From contig JBDXGY010000004.1 in assembly GCA_039989895.1 (NCBI GenBank), positions 147,587 through 211,586 of the forward strand: a DNA stretch of 64,000 bases, read 5' to 3'. A program made the position numbers and the translations under genes. The notes under the pieces are model-generated. The model was not told where the DNA came from. It saw only the letters and a program-made list of their open reading frames with translations, and did no database searches. Below, piece after piece: positions 35,984-45,071 of this stretch. Source of the DNA: Hyphomicrobiales bacterium (GTDB lineage: Bacteria > Pseudomonadota > Alphaproteobacteria > Rhizobiales > JACESI01). Each line of letters begins with the position of its first letter. The first letter of the stretch is position 1.

Positions 35984-37960
35984 TCAGCTATCGAGGAAAG
36001 AACGCAACTTGCGTGAACGGCTTGGGTGCTTGAGTTTGCGCAAGGCTTTCGCCTCAATTTGACGAATACGCTCACGGGTCACAGAAAACTGCTGGCCAAC
36101 TTCTTCCAACGTGTGGTCTGTGTTCATGCCAATACCAAAACGCATCCGCAAAACACGCTCTTCACGCGGGGTAAGAGAAGCCAACACGCGGGTTGTTGTC
36201 TCCCTAAGGTTGCCCTGAATTGCCGCATCAATCGGCAAAATAGCGTTTTTATCTTCGATGAAATCACCCAAGTGGCTGTCTTCCTCATCGCCAATCGGCG
36301 TTTCCAGCGAAATCGGTTCTTTGGCAATTTTCAAAACCTTGCGTACTTTTTCCAAAGGCATCGCAAGCTTCGATGACAATTCTTCCGGCGTTGGTTCGCG
36401 GCCAATTTCATGCAGCATCTGGCGCGAGGTGCGCACAATCTTGTTGATCGTCTCAATCATATGCACCGGAATACGAATGGTGCGCGCTTGGTCAGCGATT
36501 GAACGCGTGATCGCCTGACGGATCCACCATGTCGCATAGGTCGAGAATTTATAACCACGACGATATTCGAATTTATCAACCGCTTTCATCAGACCAATAT
36601 TACCCTCTTGAATGAGGTCAAGGAATTGCAGGCCACGGTTTGTGTATTTCTTCGCAATCGAAATCACGAGACGCAGATTAGCTTCGACCATTTCTTTCTT
36701 GGCTTGACGCGCTTCGCGCTCGCCCTTTTGCACCATGTGCACAATCTTACGGAATTCAATGGTTTCAAGACCAGTTTCAGAGGCCAGCATCTGGATCTCA
36801 CCGCGAAGGTCACCGATCCGGGTTGGTTCAGAACTTGAAAACTCTTTCCAGCCGCGTCCTTTAAGACCGGTAATTTTATCAAGCCAGTTTGGGTCAAGTT
36901 CTGAGCCTTGATAATGCTCAATGAATTGCTCACGTTTCACGCCATAAGATTCAGCCAACCGCAACAGGCGACCTTCAAAACCGATCAGACGTTTGTTGAT
37001 ATCATAAAGCTGTTCAACCAGCGCTTCGATACGATGTTGGTTCAAGGACAGCGACTTCACGTCTGCTTCAATCTGCTCACGCAGTTCTTGCATCTTACCG
37101 CCGTCGGCTTTTGATTGTTTTTTATCTGCTAGTTTGCTCTCAACCAACTTATCTTGCAGTTTGCGTAATTTGGCATAATTGGAAGCGATGTCATCAAATT
37201 TTTCAACAACTTCAGGCTTCAGCTCCGCTTCCATCGCAGCAAGAGAGATGCTGTTTTCCATATCATCATCATCGTCATCTTCATCGTCATTATCTGCATC
37301 TAAGCTTTCCGCGTTCTCAGCTTCAGCCTTCTTTTCTTCTTCTTCTTTTTTCTCTTCCTCTGTGGGCGCAGAGGGAACATTTTTTGCGTCAGGGCCTGCA
37401 TAAGTAGCTTCAAGGTCGATAATATCGCGTAGCAGAATTTTCTCTTCCGCTAATTCATCGCGCCAGATAATAATCGCCTGAAACGTCAATGGGCTTTCAC
37501 AAAGACCCGCAATCATTGCCTCACGGCCAGCCTCAATACGCTTGGCAATGGCAATTTCGCCCTCACGTGACAAAAGCTCAACAGACCCCATCTCACGCAA
37601 ATACATGCGCACAGGGTCGTCGGTTCTATCGGTCGGCTCTTTCTTTTTGGTTGTCGTGACAGCAGATGATTTTGTCGCCTCGACAAGCTCGCCCCCTTCT
37701 GACTCCGTTTCCTCTTCGTCATCCTCAACCACATTGATACCCATCTCAGACAACATGGACATAGTGTCTTCAATTTGCTCTGAAGTAACCTCATCCGACG
37801 GCATGACTTTGTTGAGTTGATCATAAGTGACATAGCCGCGCATTTTTGCAGCCTTAATCATCTTTTTGACTTCAGCATTATTCAGGTCAAGTAACGGGCC
37901 CTCAGGCGTATCCGCTTGATTTTCGGACGCTTCTTTTTTTGCCGTCGCTTTAGTTGCCAT
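35984..37960 (-). CDS. rpoD: Primary sigma factor RpoD (sigma-70)
   Basis: Sigma-70 of 658 residues. Region 1.1 is near the N-terminus, an acidic non-conserved region (Asp/Glu run at about residues 230-245) follows, then region 2 with [42 protein letters not shown]. Region 4 ends with [24 protein letters not shown]. It directs housekeeping transcription. The upstream ATG at 37996 lacks a site, while GGAGAA precedes the ATG at 37960. Position next to dnaG is the usual macromolecular-synthesis arrangement. Confidence 0.97.
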   Translation of the reverse strand: MATKATAKKEASENQADTPEGPLLDLNNAEVKKMIKAAKMRGYVTYDQLNKVMPSDEVTSEQIEDTMSMLSEMGINVVEDDEEETESEGGELVEATKSSAVTTTKKKEPTDRTDDPVRMYLREMGSVELLSREGEIAIAKRIEAGREAMIAGLCESPLTFQAIIIWRDELAEEKILLRDIIDLEATYAGPDAKNVPSAPTEEEKKEEEEKKAEAENAESLDADNDDEDDDDDDMENSISLAAMEAELKPEVVEKFDDIASNYAKLRKLQDKLVESKLADKKQSKADGGKMQELREQIEADVKSLSLNQHRIEALVEQLYDINKRLIGFEGRLLRLAESYGVKREQFIEHYQGSELDPNWLDKITGLKGRGWKEFSSSEPTRIGDLRGEIQMLASETGLETIEFRKIVHMVQKGEREARQAKKEMVEANLRLVISIAKKYTNRGLQFLDLIQEGNIGLMKAVDKFEYRRGYKFSTYATWWIRQAITRSIADQARTIRIPVHMIETINKIVRTSRQMLHEIGREPTPEELSSKLAMPLEKVRKVLKIAKEPISLETPIGDEEDSHLGDFIEDKNAILPIDAAIQGNLRETTTRVLASLTPREERVLRMRFGIGMNTDHTLEEVGQQFSVTRERIRQIEAKALRKLKHPSRSRKLRSFLDS

Positions 37961-38263
37961 TAAAATTTCTCCAATGAAACGCAGACTGATGTCCACTTAG
38001 AGCTGCCATCAGGCCAACTCTCCATAATTATTCTCATTCACCAATATGAGTCAGCACTTATGCACTCCACAACGCACAGTAGCGACAGATTAAAAACCCA
38101 TCGCCTAGTGTTTAGTTCATGTGTATTAAGTCACTATTAACTCTGTTCGCGAACTGATCTCCATAACCCGTACTCATCGCAGCCCCAATTCATCAAGACT
38201 GGTGAGAATCCAATTTATAACGCTCATAATTATCATTGATATGGCTCACTCTCTCAAAGTGGT
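37961..38263. other. rpoD upstream region
   Basis: About 300 bases between dnaG and rpoD (both minus) without a gene. It should hold the rpoD promoter; AT-rich stretches are present, but no convincing -35/-10 pair or strong hairpin is seen. Confidence 0.4.
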
Positions 38264-40243
38264 TCATACTGCCGACATAGTATCCAGACTATCAATGAGA
38301 ATATCAGTCCCATCGACATTGACAATTTGTGCATTCACGTCCAGCAGCCTTTCAAGATTTAATTCGCTTTCGTCATTTGCGTAAGCGCTCTCGGCTGCTC
38401 TCAACTCTTTATTTAATGTATGTGCGCGGTGATGCAAGGCCAGAGCTTGTTTCCAGCCGCATTCTGCCACAGAATCTGGTGCATTTACCCCAATTTGCCA
38501 AAATGGGAGGCTCAAGAGGGCATTTTCGAGGTGTAAAATCTCGTCAAGCAAGCCCCGCTCCATCATTTTTTCACGCAATTGAGCCGCCGAAATATCTTCC
38601 CCATCAGAGTAACAATCAATAAGCGCTCCTTGAATGCGCTTCAAAGACGGGTTCTTAAAGCTAAGTTCCGCGAAGTCTTCAAGGTGATCACCGAGCAATA
38701 CCGGATGGTTCAAGAGCGTAACAACCAACACAAGCTCGCGGGCAATCAGTGGCGTATTTAAACGGCCATAGTTACGGCTTGTCAGCGCGGTTTTGCGCAA
38801 TTCCTCGCTGACTTGAGATCCCAAATGCTGGCCAACGCCAAACCGACCGCCTGCCTGTCCTTTATTTTGATAAGAACCATCATAAGACGACCGGTAGCCC
38901 CCTTGATTGCCCCTTTGATTACCACGACCATAGGAGTGAGCACGCCCCCCACTGTTTGGCCTGAAGAATACCTGCATGCGCTCACGAAAAGCTTGCTCAT
39001 AATAGCGACGCACATTCGGATCTGAAATCAAACGGATAAGACTTGAGATTTTAGCCTCTAGAGCCGCTTTACGCTCTGGTGTATTGTAAACACCTTTTTC
39101 AGTCTCCCGCACCCAAATCATATCGGAGAGCGAGCGCGCGGATCCCAAAAGATCCTCCATCGCGTCAACACCATCAATCTTGAGAAGATCATCAGGATCC
39201 TGACCGTCTGGCAGCATTGTAAACTGAATGGTTTTACCTGGTGCCAATTGAGGAAGGGCCACATCGATAGACCGGCTGGCTGCGCGAATACCTGCTTCAT
39301 CGCCGTCAAAACACAAAATCGGCTCGTCAGCCATCTTCCACAAAAGCCGCAGTTGATCCTCTGTCAAAGCCGTGCCCAAAGGCGCGACAGCCTCATTGAT
39401 CCCTGCCTGCGCAAGCGCAATCACATCCATATAGCCTTCAACCACGATAATGCGGCCTTTATCAAAGGCAACTTTACGCGCACTCGCGGCATTATAAAGG
39501 ATAGAACGCTTTGAAAACAAAGGCGTTTCAGGTGAATTCATATATTTGGCCGGATTATCCGCTGACATCGCCCGCCCACCAAATGCAATCACCCTTTCGC
39601 GCAGATCAAGGATCGGAAACATGATGCGATCGCGGAATTTGTCATATGATACCGGAATATCAGGCCCCGCCACCACCAAGCCCGCCTCAACCATCTGACC
39701 GTGTTCAATCCCTTTGGCTGCTAGATACTGCTTCAAGCCAGAGCGATTGCGCGGGGCAAAACCTATTCCAAAGCGGCGTTGTGTCTCCAAGCTCAGTCCG
39801 CGCTGCTGCAAATAGCCACGCGCCGCCGCACCCTCTTTGTCTTGCAGTTGCTCAAGAAAATACTGCTGCGCCAGTGCTGTCACATCATAAAGGGATGCTC
39901 GCTTTTTCTCCTGCTCAATCATGCGCGGATCAGATTTTGGCAGTTCAACCCCTGCCTCATCAGCAAGCTGCTCTACCGCTTCAGGAAAGGAGAGGCCTTC
40001 TTTTTCTGTCAGAAAACGAAAATGATCCCCGTGCACCCCACAACCGAAGCAATGATAAATCCCCTTGCGGTCATCCACATGGAATGACGGTGTCTTTTCA
40101 TTATGAAACGGACAGCAAGCCCAAAAATCACCCTTTTGCGGCTGGCTTTTGCGCTTGTCATAGCTCACCCGCCGCCCGACAATGTCAGACAGCGTCAGTC
40201 TATCTCGGATGTCATCCAAAAGCTGAGGAGTAAAGCGCGCCAT
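38264..40243 (-). CDS. dnaG: DNA primase
   Basis: A 659-residue primase. The N-terminal zinc-binding domain reads CCPFHNEKTPSFHVDD and later YHCFGCGVHGDHF. The TOPRIM core carries IIVVEGYMDVIALAQAG and CFDGDEAGIRAA, with its acidic metal residues. The C-terminal DnaB-interacting domain is more divergent. A Gly/Arg/Tyr-rich linker (YGRGNQRGNQGGYRSS) near residue 440 separates core and tail. It makes RNA primers at the fork. Confidence 0.96.
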   Translation of the reverse strand: MARFTPQLLDDIRDRLTLSDIVGRRVSYDKRKSQPQKGDFWACCPFHNEKTPSFHVDDRKGIYHCFGCGVHGDHFRFLTEKEGLSFPEAVEQLADEAGVELPKSDPRMIEQEKKRASLYDVTALAQQYFLEQLQDKEGAAARGYLQQRGLSLETQRRFGIGFAPRNRSGLKQYLAAKGIEHGQMVEAGLVVAGPDIPVSYDKFRDRIMFPILDLRERVIAFGGRAMSADNPAKYMNSPETPLFSKRSILYNAASARKVAFDKGRIIVVEGYMDVIALAQAGINEAVAPLGTALTEDQLRLLWKMADEPILCFDGDEAGIRAASRSIDVALPQLAPGKTIQFTMLPDGQDPDDLLKIDGVDAMEDLLGSARSLSDMIWVRETEKGVYNTPERKAALEAKISSLIRLISDPNVRRYYEQAFRERMQVFFRPNSGGRAHSYGRGNQRGNQGGYRSSYDGSYQNKGQAGGRFGVGQHLGSQVSEELRKTALTSRNYGRLNTPLIARELVLVVTLLNHPVLLGDHLEDFAELSFKNPSLKRIQGALIDCYSDGEDISAAQLREKMMERGLLDEILHLENALLSLPFWQIGVNAPDSVAECGWKQALALHHRAHTLNKELRAAESAYANDESELNLERLLDVNAQIVNVDGTDILIDSLDTMSAV

Positions 40244-40356
40244 AGTGAATATCTACCGATACTTTAAAGAAAGAGCCATAGTAGATTTTGCAATCCATCA
40301 ATGCTTGTTGTGATTTAAAGAATCTAACTGTGAATTACGGGTATAATTGGTTTGGT

Positions 40357-40803
40357 TCAAAGAATCTCGATCAATAAACAAAGCCCGGCGATTTTCAAAA
40401 GGCACCGGTCGACATAATCAAACGGTTCTAAGTACCAAGGGCGCATAACCTGCATATCAAAAAGGGATTCATCATCCGTTTCTAAAATGGCATATTCATT
40501 GACCACATAGGTGACAGGCGTCTCGCTATCACTATCACGCGGTATTTTGCGTATAACCCACAACAAGCTGAGAGCTGCCCAACAGAAACAAAACCCCACA
40601 ATCAGGTAAAAATCATTTCCTCCATGAGAGGACAAGGACATTTGCTCTATCAGTAAGAAGCCTAGCCCAATGAAAACAGCAAAAAACACCAGTGCTGTGG
40701 CATTTTGAGACAAGGCAGGAAGCGGCACCTGCGGATCCCGATAGGCCTGCCAAAGCGACCCAAAGGCTATAAAAAAACAAACGAGCGGTATCAACAGCCC
40801 CAT
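40357..40803 (-). CDS. Hypothetical membrane protein downstream of yqeY
   Basis: A 148-residue protein with about three N-terminal hydrophobic segments (LLIPLVCFFIAFGSLW, ALVFFAVFIGLGFLLIE, YLIVGFCFCWAALSLLW), then a soluble stretch (VNEYAILETDDESLFD) and a hydrophobic end. The family is not recognised. It starts eight bases after the yqeY stop, so it is probably co-transcribed. Confidence 0.65.
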   Translation of the reverse strand: MGLLIPLVCFFIAFGSLWQAYRDPQVPLPALSQNATALVFFAVFIGLGFLLIEQMSLSSHGGNDFYLIVGFCFCWAALSLLWVIRKIPRDSDSETPVTYVVNEYAILETDDESLFDMQVMRPWYLEPFDYVDRCLLKIAGLCLLIEIL

Positions 40804-40810
40804 AAATGGC

Positions 40811-41260
40811 CTATCCGAGCAATTCTTTTACAAAACTAGATGCCTTACCAAAATCCATTTGTCCTGGATATTTGCCTTTCAGCTCACCCATCACCTTACC
40901 CATATCCCGCAATCCTTCTGCACCACAGCTTGATATCGCGTTATGACATGCGGTCTTTGTTTCATCCGGGTCCATTTGTTTGGGTAAAAAGCGCTGGATG
41001 ACTGTAATCTCCTCGCGCTCACCTTCAGCCAGCTCTAGCCGCCCAGCCTCTTCATAAATCGTAGCTGACTCCTCTCGCTGCTTCACCATTTTGGAGAGCA
41101 CCTCGAGAATTTCCTCATCGCTGATACGTCCATCGCCGCCATTTCGTTGCGAGATATCACGATCTTTAATCGCTGCTGTAATCAATCGAAGGGTGTTGAT
41201 TTCGCATTTATTGCGGTCTTGCATAGCCGATTTTAGGGCCGATGAAATTTCATCACGCAT
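40811..41260 (-). CDS. yqeY: GatB/YqeY domain protein
   Basis: A 149-residue protein with the YqeY fold: MRDEISSALKSAMQ at the start, the helix NTLRLITAAIKDRD and a C-terminal GMxKGMG-like GLRDMGKVMGELKGKYPG. YqeY resembles the tail domain of the GatB amidotransferase subunit and may bind tRNA; its free-standing role is unsettled. It sits divergently upstream of carA, a frequent arrangement in alphaproteobacteria. Confidence 0.92.
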   Translation of the reverse strand: MRDEISSALKSAMQDRNKCEINTLRLITAAIKDRDISQRNGGDGRISDEEILEVLSKMVKQREESATIYEEAGRLELAEGEREEITVIQRFLPKQMDPDETKTACHNAISSCGAEGLRDMGKVMGELKGKYPGQMDFGKASSFVKELLG

Positions 41261-41450
41261 ACGCTAATGCTCACTTTGTTTGACTGTAGAATTAAACTTC
41301 ACCGATATTAATGAGGGCTGTTTCCACAGGCAACCAGTTTAATTTTTGTAAGTCATTGATATTATTTAATTTTATATTTTATCAAAAAGTTGACGTGCGA
41401 ATTTCTTTCTCTTATCACACTTTTGATCTCTGGAACGTCGCGCTTTTCGC

Positions 41451-41487
41451 ACCCTCACATGAGGGTCTTTCCCCCAAACAAATGGGG
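41451..41487 (+). promoter_or_regulatory. Two tandem hairpins in the carA leader
   Basis: The 41261-41566 gap between divergent yqeY and carA contains an ACCCTC-ACAT-GAGGGT hairpin (41451-41466) and, directly after it, a CCCC/GGGG hairpin (about 41471-41487). No U-run follows, so they are not terminators; a leader role in carA control is inferred. The rest of the gap is AT-rich and holds nothing else I can support. Confidence 0.4.
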
Positions 41488-41566
41488 CGATAAAGGTGAA
41501 ACACGACCAGAATAACACGTCAGATTTGGAACTGACTGATACCGGCACACTATTGAGGTAAACACT

Positions 41567-42766
41567 ATGAGCGTATGGCAAGACCCAACACCAACCGCAC
41601 TTTTGGTGCTGGCTGATGGAACCGTCATTCAAGGCATGGGACTTGGCGCAGAAGGAACAGCCGTCGCAGAAGTCTGTTTCAATACCGCAATCACCGGTTA
41701 TCAGGAAATTCTGACCGATCCCTCTTATGCGGGTCAAATCGTCACCTTCACCTTTCCTCACATCGGCAATGTAGGCACCAATGACGAAGACATGGAAACA
41801 GTGGATGAAGCCAGCCAAAGCGGCGTGCGTGGCTGTGTCATCAAAGCAGATATCACAGAGCCTTCAAACTACCGCACCACCCGCCACCTCGATCAATGGC
41901 TAAAAGCGCGAAATATCATCGGCCTTTGCGGCATCGACACCCGCGCGCTCACCAATCTGGTGCGTGAAAACGGCATGCCCAATGCAGTCATCGCGTATAA
42001 CGCCGACGGCAATTTCGACATCGATGCGCTTAAAAAACAAGCGTCCGAATGGTCTGGATTAGAAGGAACGGATTTAGCAAAAACCGTCACTTCTGAAAAT
42101 TCTTACGAGTGGTCGGAAACACCATGGGTATGGGATGAAGGTTACAAAAAAACATCAGACACACCTTATCATGTTGTGGCTCTCGATTTCGGTGTCAAAC
42201 GCAACATCTTGCGCCTTTTGGCCGGTCTTGGCTGCAAGGTCACCGTCCTGCCCGCAAGCGCCACTGCCGATGAAGTAATGGCGCTCAAACCAGACGGTGT
42301 GTTTTTATCAAACGGCCCGGGTGATCCCGCCGCAACCGGCGCTTACGCCCTTACAACAATCAAAGCGATTGTTGCCGCCGACATTCCAACATTCGGCATT
42401 TGTCTCGGTCACCAAATGCTGGGTCTTGCCCTTGGCGCGAAGACATCAAAAATGCACCAAGGCCACCATGGCGCAAACCATCCAGTAAAAGACCACACGA
42501 CCAGCAAGGTCGAAATCGTCTCCATGAACCACGGTTTCGCGGTTGATAGCGACAGCCTGCCTGATGGCGTTACAGAGACCCATGTCTCCCTGTTTGATGG
42601 TTCAAATTGCGGGCTGCAACTAGAAGGCAAGCCGGTGTTCTCCGTCCAACATCACCCCGAAGCCTCCCCCGGCCCGCAAGATTCTCATTACCTCTTCCGC
42701 CGCTTCGTCAACCTAATGCGCGCACGCCGCAAGGAAGCTCTCTTGCCGGAACATGAGAAGGCTTAA
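41567..42766 (+). CDS. carA: Carbamoyl-phosphate synthase small subunit
   Basis: A 399-residue glutamine amidotransferase subunit. The CarA N-terminal domain reads EVCFNTAITGYQEILTDPSY. The class I amidotransferase domain follows, with nucleophile Cys in TFGICLGHQMLGLALGA and the HHPEASPGP catalytic pair. It supplies ammonia to CarB for arginine and pyrimidine synthesis. The ATG follows GAGGTAAACACT. carB is 2.3 kb downstream with unrelated genes between, a split arrangement. Confidence 0.96.
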   Translation: MSVWQDPTPTALLVLADGTVIQGMGLGAEGTAVAEVCFNTAITGYQEILTDPSYAGQIVTFTFPHIGNVGTNDEDMETVDEASQSGVRGCVIKADITEPSNYRTTRHLDQWLKARNIIGLCGIDTRALTNLVRENGMPNAVIAYNADGNFDIDALKKQASEWSGLEGTDLAKTVTSENSYEWSETPWVWDEGYKKTSDTPYHVVALDFGVKRNILRLLAGLGCKVTVLPASATADEVMALKPDGVFLSNGPGDPAATGAYALTTIKAIVAADIPTFGICLGHQMLGLALGAKTSKMHQGHHGANHPVKDHTTSKVEIVSMNHGFAVDSDSLPDGVTETHVSLFDGSNCGLQLEGKPVFSVQHHPEASPGPQDSHYLFRRFVNLMRARRKEALLPEHEKA

Positions 42767-42782
42767 AAGCTGAGATGAAAAT

Positions 42783-42817
42783 GAAATGGCCGATGATAAT
42801 ATCATCAGCCATTTTCA
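42783..42817. terminator. Long hairpin after carA
   Basis: Near-complementary arms (AAATGGC, GATGAT and ATCATC, GCCATTT) make a stem of about 13 pairs with a tiny AAT loop, starting 17 bases after the carA stop. The 3' side continues TTTTC. It also lies just past the stop of the minus-strand outer-membrane-protein remnant, so it could have served both. Confidence 0.7.
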
Positions 42818-42818
42818 A

Positions 42819-42920
42819 TTAATATTTAAATGTCAGCTGCGCATAGATTTGATCTACATCGCGATCAAAGCGCGGGGATGCCGTTGTTACAGGCCCACTA
42901 AAATCAGGGTCGAAAGAGCT
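42819..42920 (-). pseudogene. 3' remnant of an outer-membrane beta-barrel gene
   Basis: On the minus strand 33 codons run from an in-frame TAG (42923-42921) to TAA (42821-42819). They spell a fragment with DPDFSGPVTTASPRF and FDRDVDQIYAQLTFKY. Alternating polar/hydrophobic residues and a terminal aromatic (Tyr) are the hallmark of the last strand of an outer-membrane barrel. There is no start codon and no upstream continuation, so this looks like the tail of a deleted porin- or receptor-type gene. Confidence 0.4.
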
Positions 42921-42971
42921 CTAAAAAAAGTATACGATTTCCCACTAAGTTACGATGAACAAAGGGCACTC

Positions 42972-43199
42972 ATGTTTTTACGCGCTTTCTATATTGCCGT
43001 TGTGGTTGGCACCATTCTTAATTTAATCAATCAATGGTCCGCCATATGGACTTTTGAGAACATTAATTATTTAACGATGGGTCTGACATATTGTGTGCCG
43101 TTTTGTGTATCCCTGTTCAGTTCATGGCTATCCGAGAGAGCGCATAGGAAACAGGTCGAGGCAGATGATCTAGTTTCGTCCGAAAAAACAAAAAGTTGA
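42972..43199 (+). CDS. NrtS-like nitrate/nitrite transporter, small
   Basis: A 75-residue protein with two membrane segments. The first is AFYIAVVVGTILNLINQ and the second YLTMGLTYCVPFCVSLFSS, matching the short NrtS family (Asn/Gln-rich hinge, TYxVPxCVS). NrtS proteins have been linked to nitrate and nitrite uptake. The ORF runs open to 42786, but that part is non-hydrophobic and overlaps the remnant; AAAGGGC precedes the ATG at 42972. Confidence 0.65.
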   Translation: MFLRAFYIAVVVGTILNLINQWSAIWTFENINYLTMGLTYCVPFCVSLFSSWLSERAHRKQVEADDLVSSEKTKS

Positions 43200-43204
43200 T
43201 AATC

Positions 43205-43708
43205 TTAGGCCTGACGCCTGCTGCGGCGGGTATCAAGTCCCGATAACTTCAACAAAAGCCCGCCAAACAACAAGCCCAACAGCGCCCCGAAAGACCCGTA
43301 AACAGCACCGCTTGAGGTTGCTGGCAGACCGACCATATAATCATCCAGCACACCTTTAAGCACTTTTTGATCCGCTTCGCGAAAGACATAAATCGGTTTG
43401 TTGAGGTCACTCGTGGTTTTAAATGCCGCCTCTTGTGTGCGTAAAGCATCAAATCGCTCAATCGCCACACTCATCGAAGCTCCCCGATCATGCAAAAACT
43501 TCTCTGGTGATTTATTATAAAGCTGCAAGGCGGAAGTACGGTCTAGCCCGTTTTTGGCAACATCCGCATCAAAACGCTCAATCACTGTGCGCAATTCATC
43601 GATTGCTCCGCCAAGACGTTGTTGATACTGCGTAGCAATCTCAGGCGCCTGACAAAATAGCGCAGCCCCCACAAAGCCCATAACGATCACAACCAATTTT
43701 CCGAACAA
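43205..43708 (-). CDS. DUF2937 family membrane protein
   Basis: A 167-residue protein with an N-terminal membrane segment (KLVVIVMGFVGAALFC), a charged helical middle (YQQRLGGAIDELRTVIERFD) and a C-terminal membrane segment ending LLFGGLLLKLSGL. This is the DUF2937 pattern found in alphaproteobacteria; function unknown. It converges with the nrtS-like gene (5-base gap). Confidence 0.8.
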   Translation of the reverse strand: MFGKLVVIVMGFVGAALFCQAPEIATQYQQRLGGAIDELRTVIERFDADVAKNGLDRTSALQLYNKSPEKFLHDRGASMSVAIERFDALRTQEAAFKTTSDLNKPIYVFREADQKVLKGVLDDYMVGLPATSSGAVYGSFGALLGLLFGGLLLKLSGLDTRRSRRQA

Positions 43709-43758
43709 ATGAAATTCCTCTTCATGTTCAAATTCTAGGTCAAAAACTCAAAACAAAC

Positions 43759-44694
43759 CTAAAGCTGAGCTGAATTAAACGTATCACAAGCCTCTAGTTC
43801 ACCAGTCTTATAGCCACGGCCAAACCAGCGTTTTCGTTGTTCTGATGTGCCATGATTGAAACTTTCCGGCACAACATAGCCTTGCGTACGGCGTTGTATC
43901 GCATCATCGCCAATTTGTGTGGCAGCATTAAGAGCCTCATCAATATCGCCAGCTTCTAGGTAACCTTTACCTGACGCATAATTCGCCCAGATACCCGCAA
44001 AACAATCAGCCTGAAGCTCAACACGAATAGACATCGCGTTTTCTTCTGCTTTACTCATGGAACGACGACGTTTGTTGAACTCTGGCAAAACACCGATCAG
44101 GTTTTGCACATGATGACCCACCTCATGCGCCAGCACATAGGCCTGCGCAAAATCACCGGGTGCTTCAAAACGACGGCGAAGCTCCTCATAAAAACTCAAA
44201 TCAATATAGACCTTGCTGTCTGCTGGGCAATAAAACGGACCAGATGCTGAGGTCGCAGCCCCGCAGGCAGAGCGCGTTTGACCAGTGAAGAGCTGCAAAA
44301 CAGGCTTTTGATATTGGGCATTGCGGGCAGCAAACGCTTGTTCCCAAGCATCTTCCGTATCCGCAAGTACAACCCGCATAAACTGGCTCATCTCATCATC
44401 AGCGACTTGGCTGCCAGTGTGCTGTTGCTGTATTTGTTGCTGACCGCCACTCAAAAGACCATCAAGCCCACCAGTGCCTCCGCCGCCACCAAGTAAAGTG
44501 AGCGGATTAATGCCAAATACAAAATAAGCAATCAGCCCAAAGATAATCAGTCCGATTGTACTCCCGCCACCAGCACGGCGCACACCGCGCCGACCCCTTG
44601 GTAGTCTCAAACCACCGCGCCCGCCTCGACTAATACGGCCACGGCCTCGAACATCCTCGACTTGAGAACTCTGTCTACGACCCTTCCAGCGCAT
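43759..44694 (-). CDS. Neutral zinc metallopeptidase, YpfJ type
   Basis: A 311-residue protein: an N-terminal Arg/Gly-rich cytoplasmic part, one membrane segment (STIGLIIFGLIAYFVFGI), then a YpfJ peptidase domain. The zinc motif HEVGHHVQ is near residue 188. The substrate-loop region FYCPADSKVYIDLSFYEEL and ELQADCFAGIWANYA, with the third zinc ligand (Glu/Asp), are both present. Substrates are unknown. It is divergent from carB. Confidence 0.88.
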   Translation of the reverse strand: MRWKGRRQSSQVEDVRGRGRISRGGRGGLRLPRGRRGVRRAGGGSTIGLIIFGLIAYFVFGINPLTLLGGGGGTGGLDGLLSGGQQQIQQQHTGSQVADDEMSQFMRVVLADTEDAWEQAFAARNAQYQKPVLQLFTGQTRSACGAATSASGPFYCPADSKVYIDLSFYEELRRRFEAPGDFAQAYVLAHEVGHHVQNLIGVLPEFNKRRRSMSKAEENAMSIRVELQADCFAGIWANYASGKGYLEAGDIDEALNAATQIGDDAIQRRTQGYVVPESFNHGTSEQRKRWFGRGYKTGELEACDTFNSAQL

Positions 44695-45007
44695 ATCACT
44701 TCCTCTGATTTACTACTCACACAACAATTTATAACGAGCACACAGCGATTTGTCGCCAAAAAATGCCACCTAGCCCATCAAATGACATTAAGAAAACCAA
44801 AAAGACCTAAAAATGACAAAGCCAATGAATCGTGAGTCAAAGCGCGTCAACTAAGCAATTTTCCCTATCGATAATAGGATTTATTTAGCAATTGCGAGAT
44901 TGCGGTGGATTATCTGCTTGAAAATCATCATTTACAGTCAAATACCTCTTTCCAACTCGAACAGCTTTGCCTATAGAAAGGCCTTAGCCAGAAAATTTGA
45001 ACAAGCC

Positions 45008-45039
45008 ACCCGGCCGCTTCTCCCGCGTCCGGGTTTTTT
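45008..45039 (+). terminator. Terminator in the carB leader (possible attenuator)
   Basis: A six-base-pair ACCCGG/CCGGGT stem with a GC-rich loop is followed by six T, giving a strong intrinsic terminator 33 bases before the carB ATG. The upstream gene runs the other way, so only transcripts reaching into carB can be stopped. I infer attenuation of carB; no obvious antiterminator partner was found by eye. The preceding 44695-45007 holds promoters and nothing coding. Confidence 0.7.
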
Positions 45040-45071
45040 GCGAAACACACACGCTAAATGAGCAGTTATTA

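Noticed and set aside
44997-45071. Longer start of carB at TTG 44997
   Set aside because: That stretch is the leader terminator; the family start MPKRTDIKS and the hairpin point to 45072.
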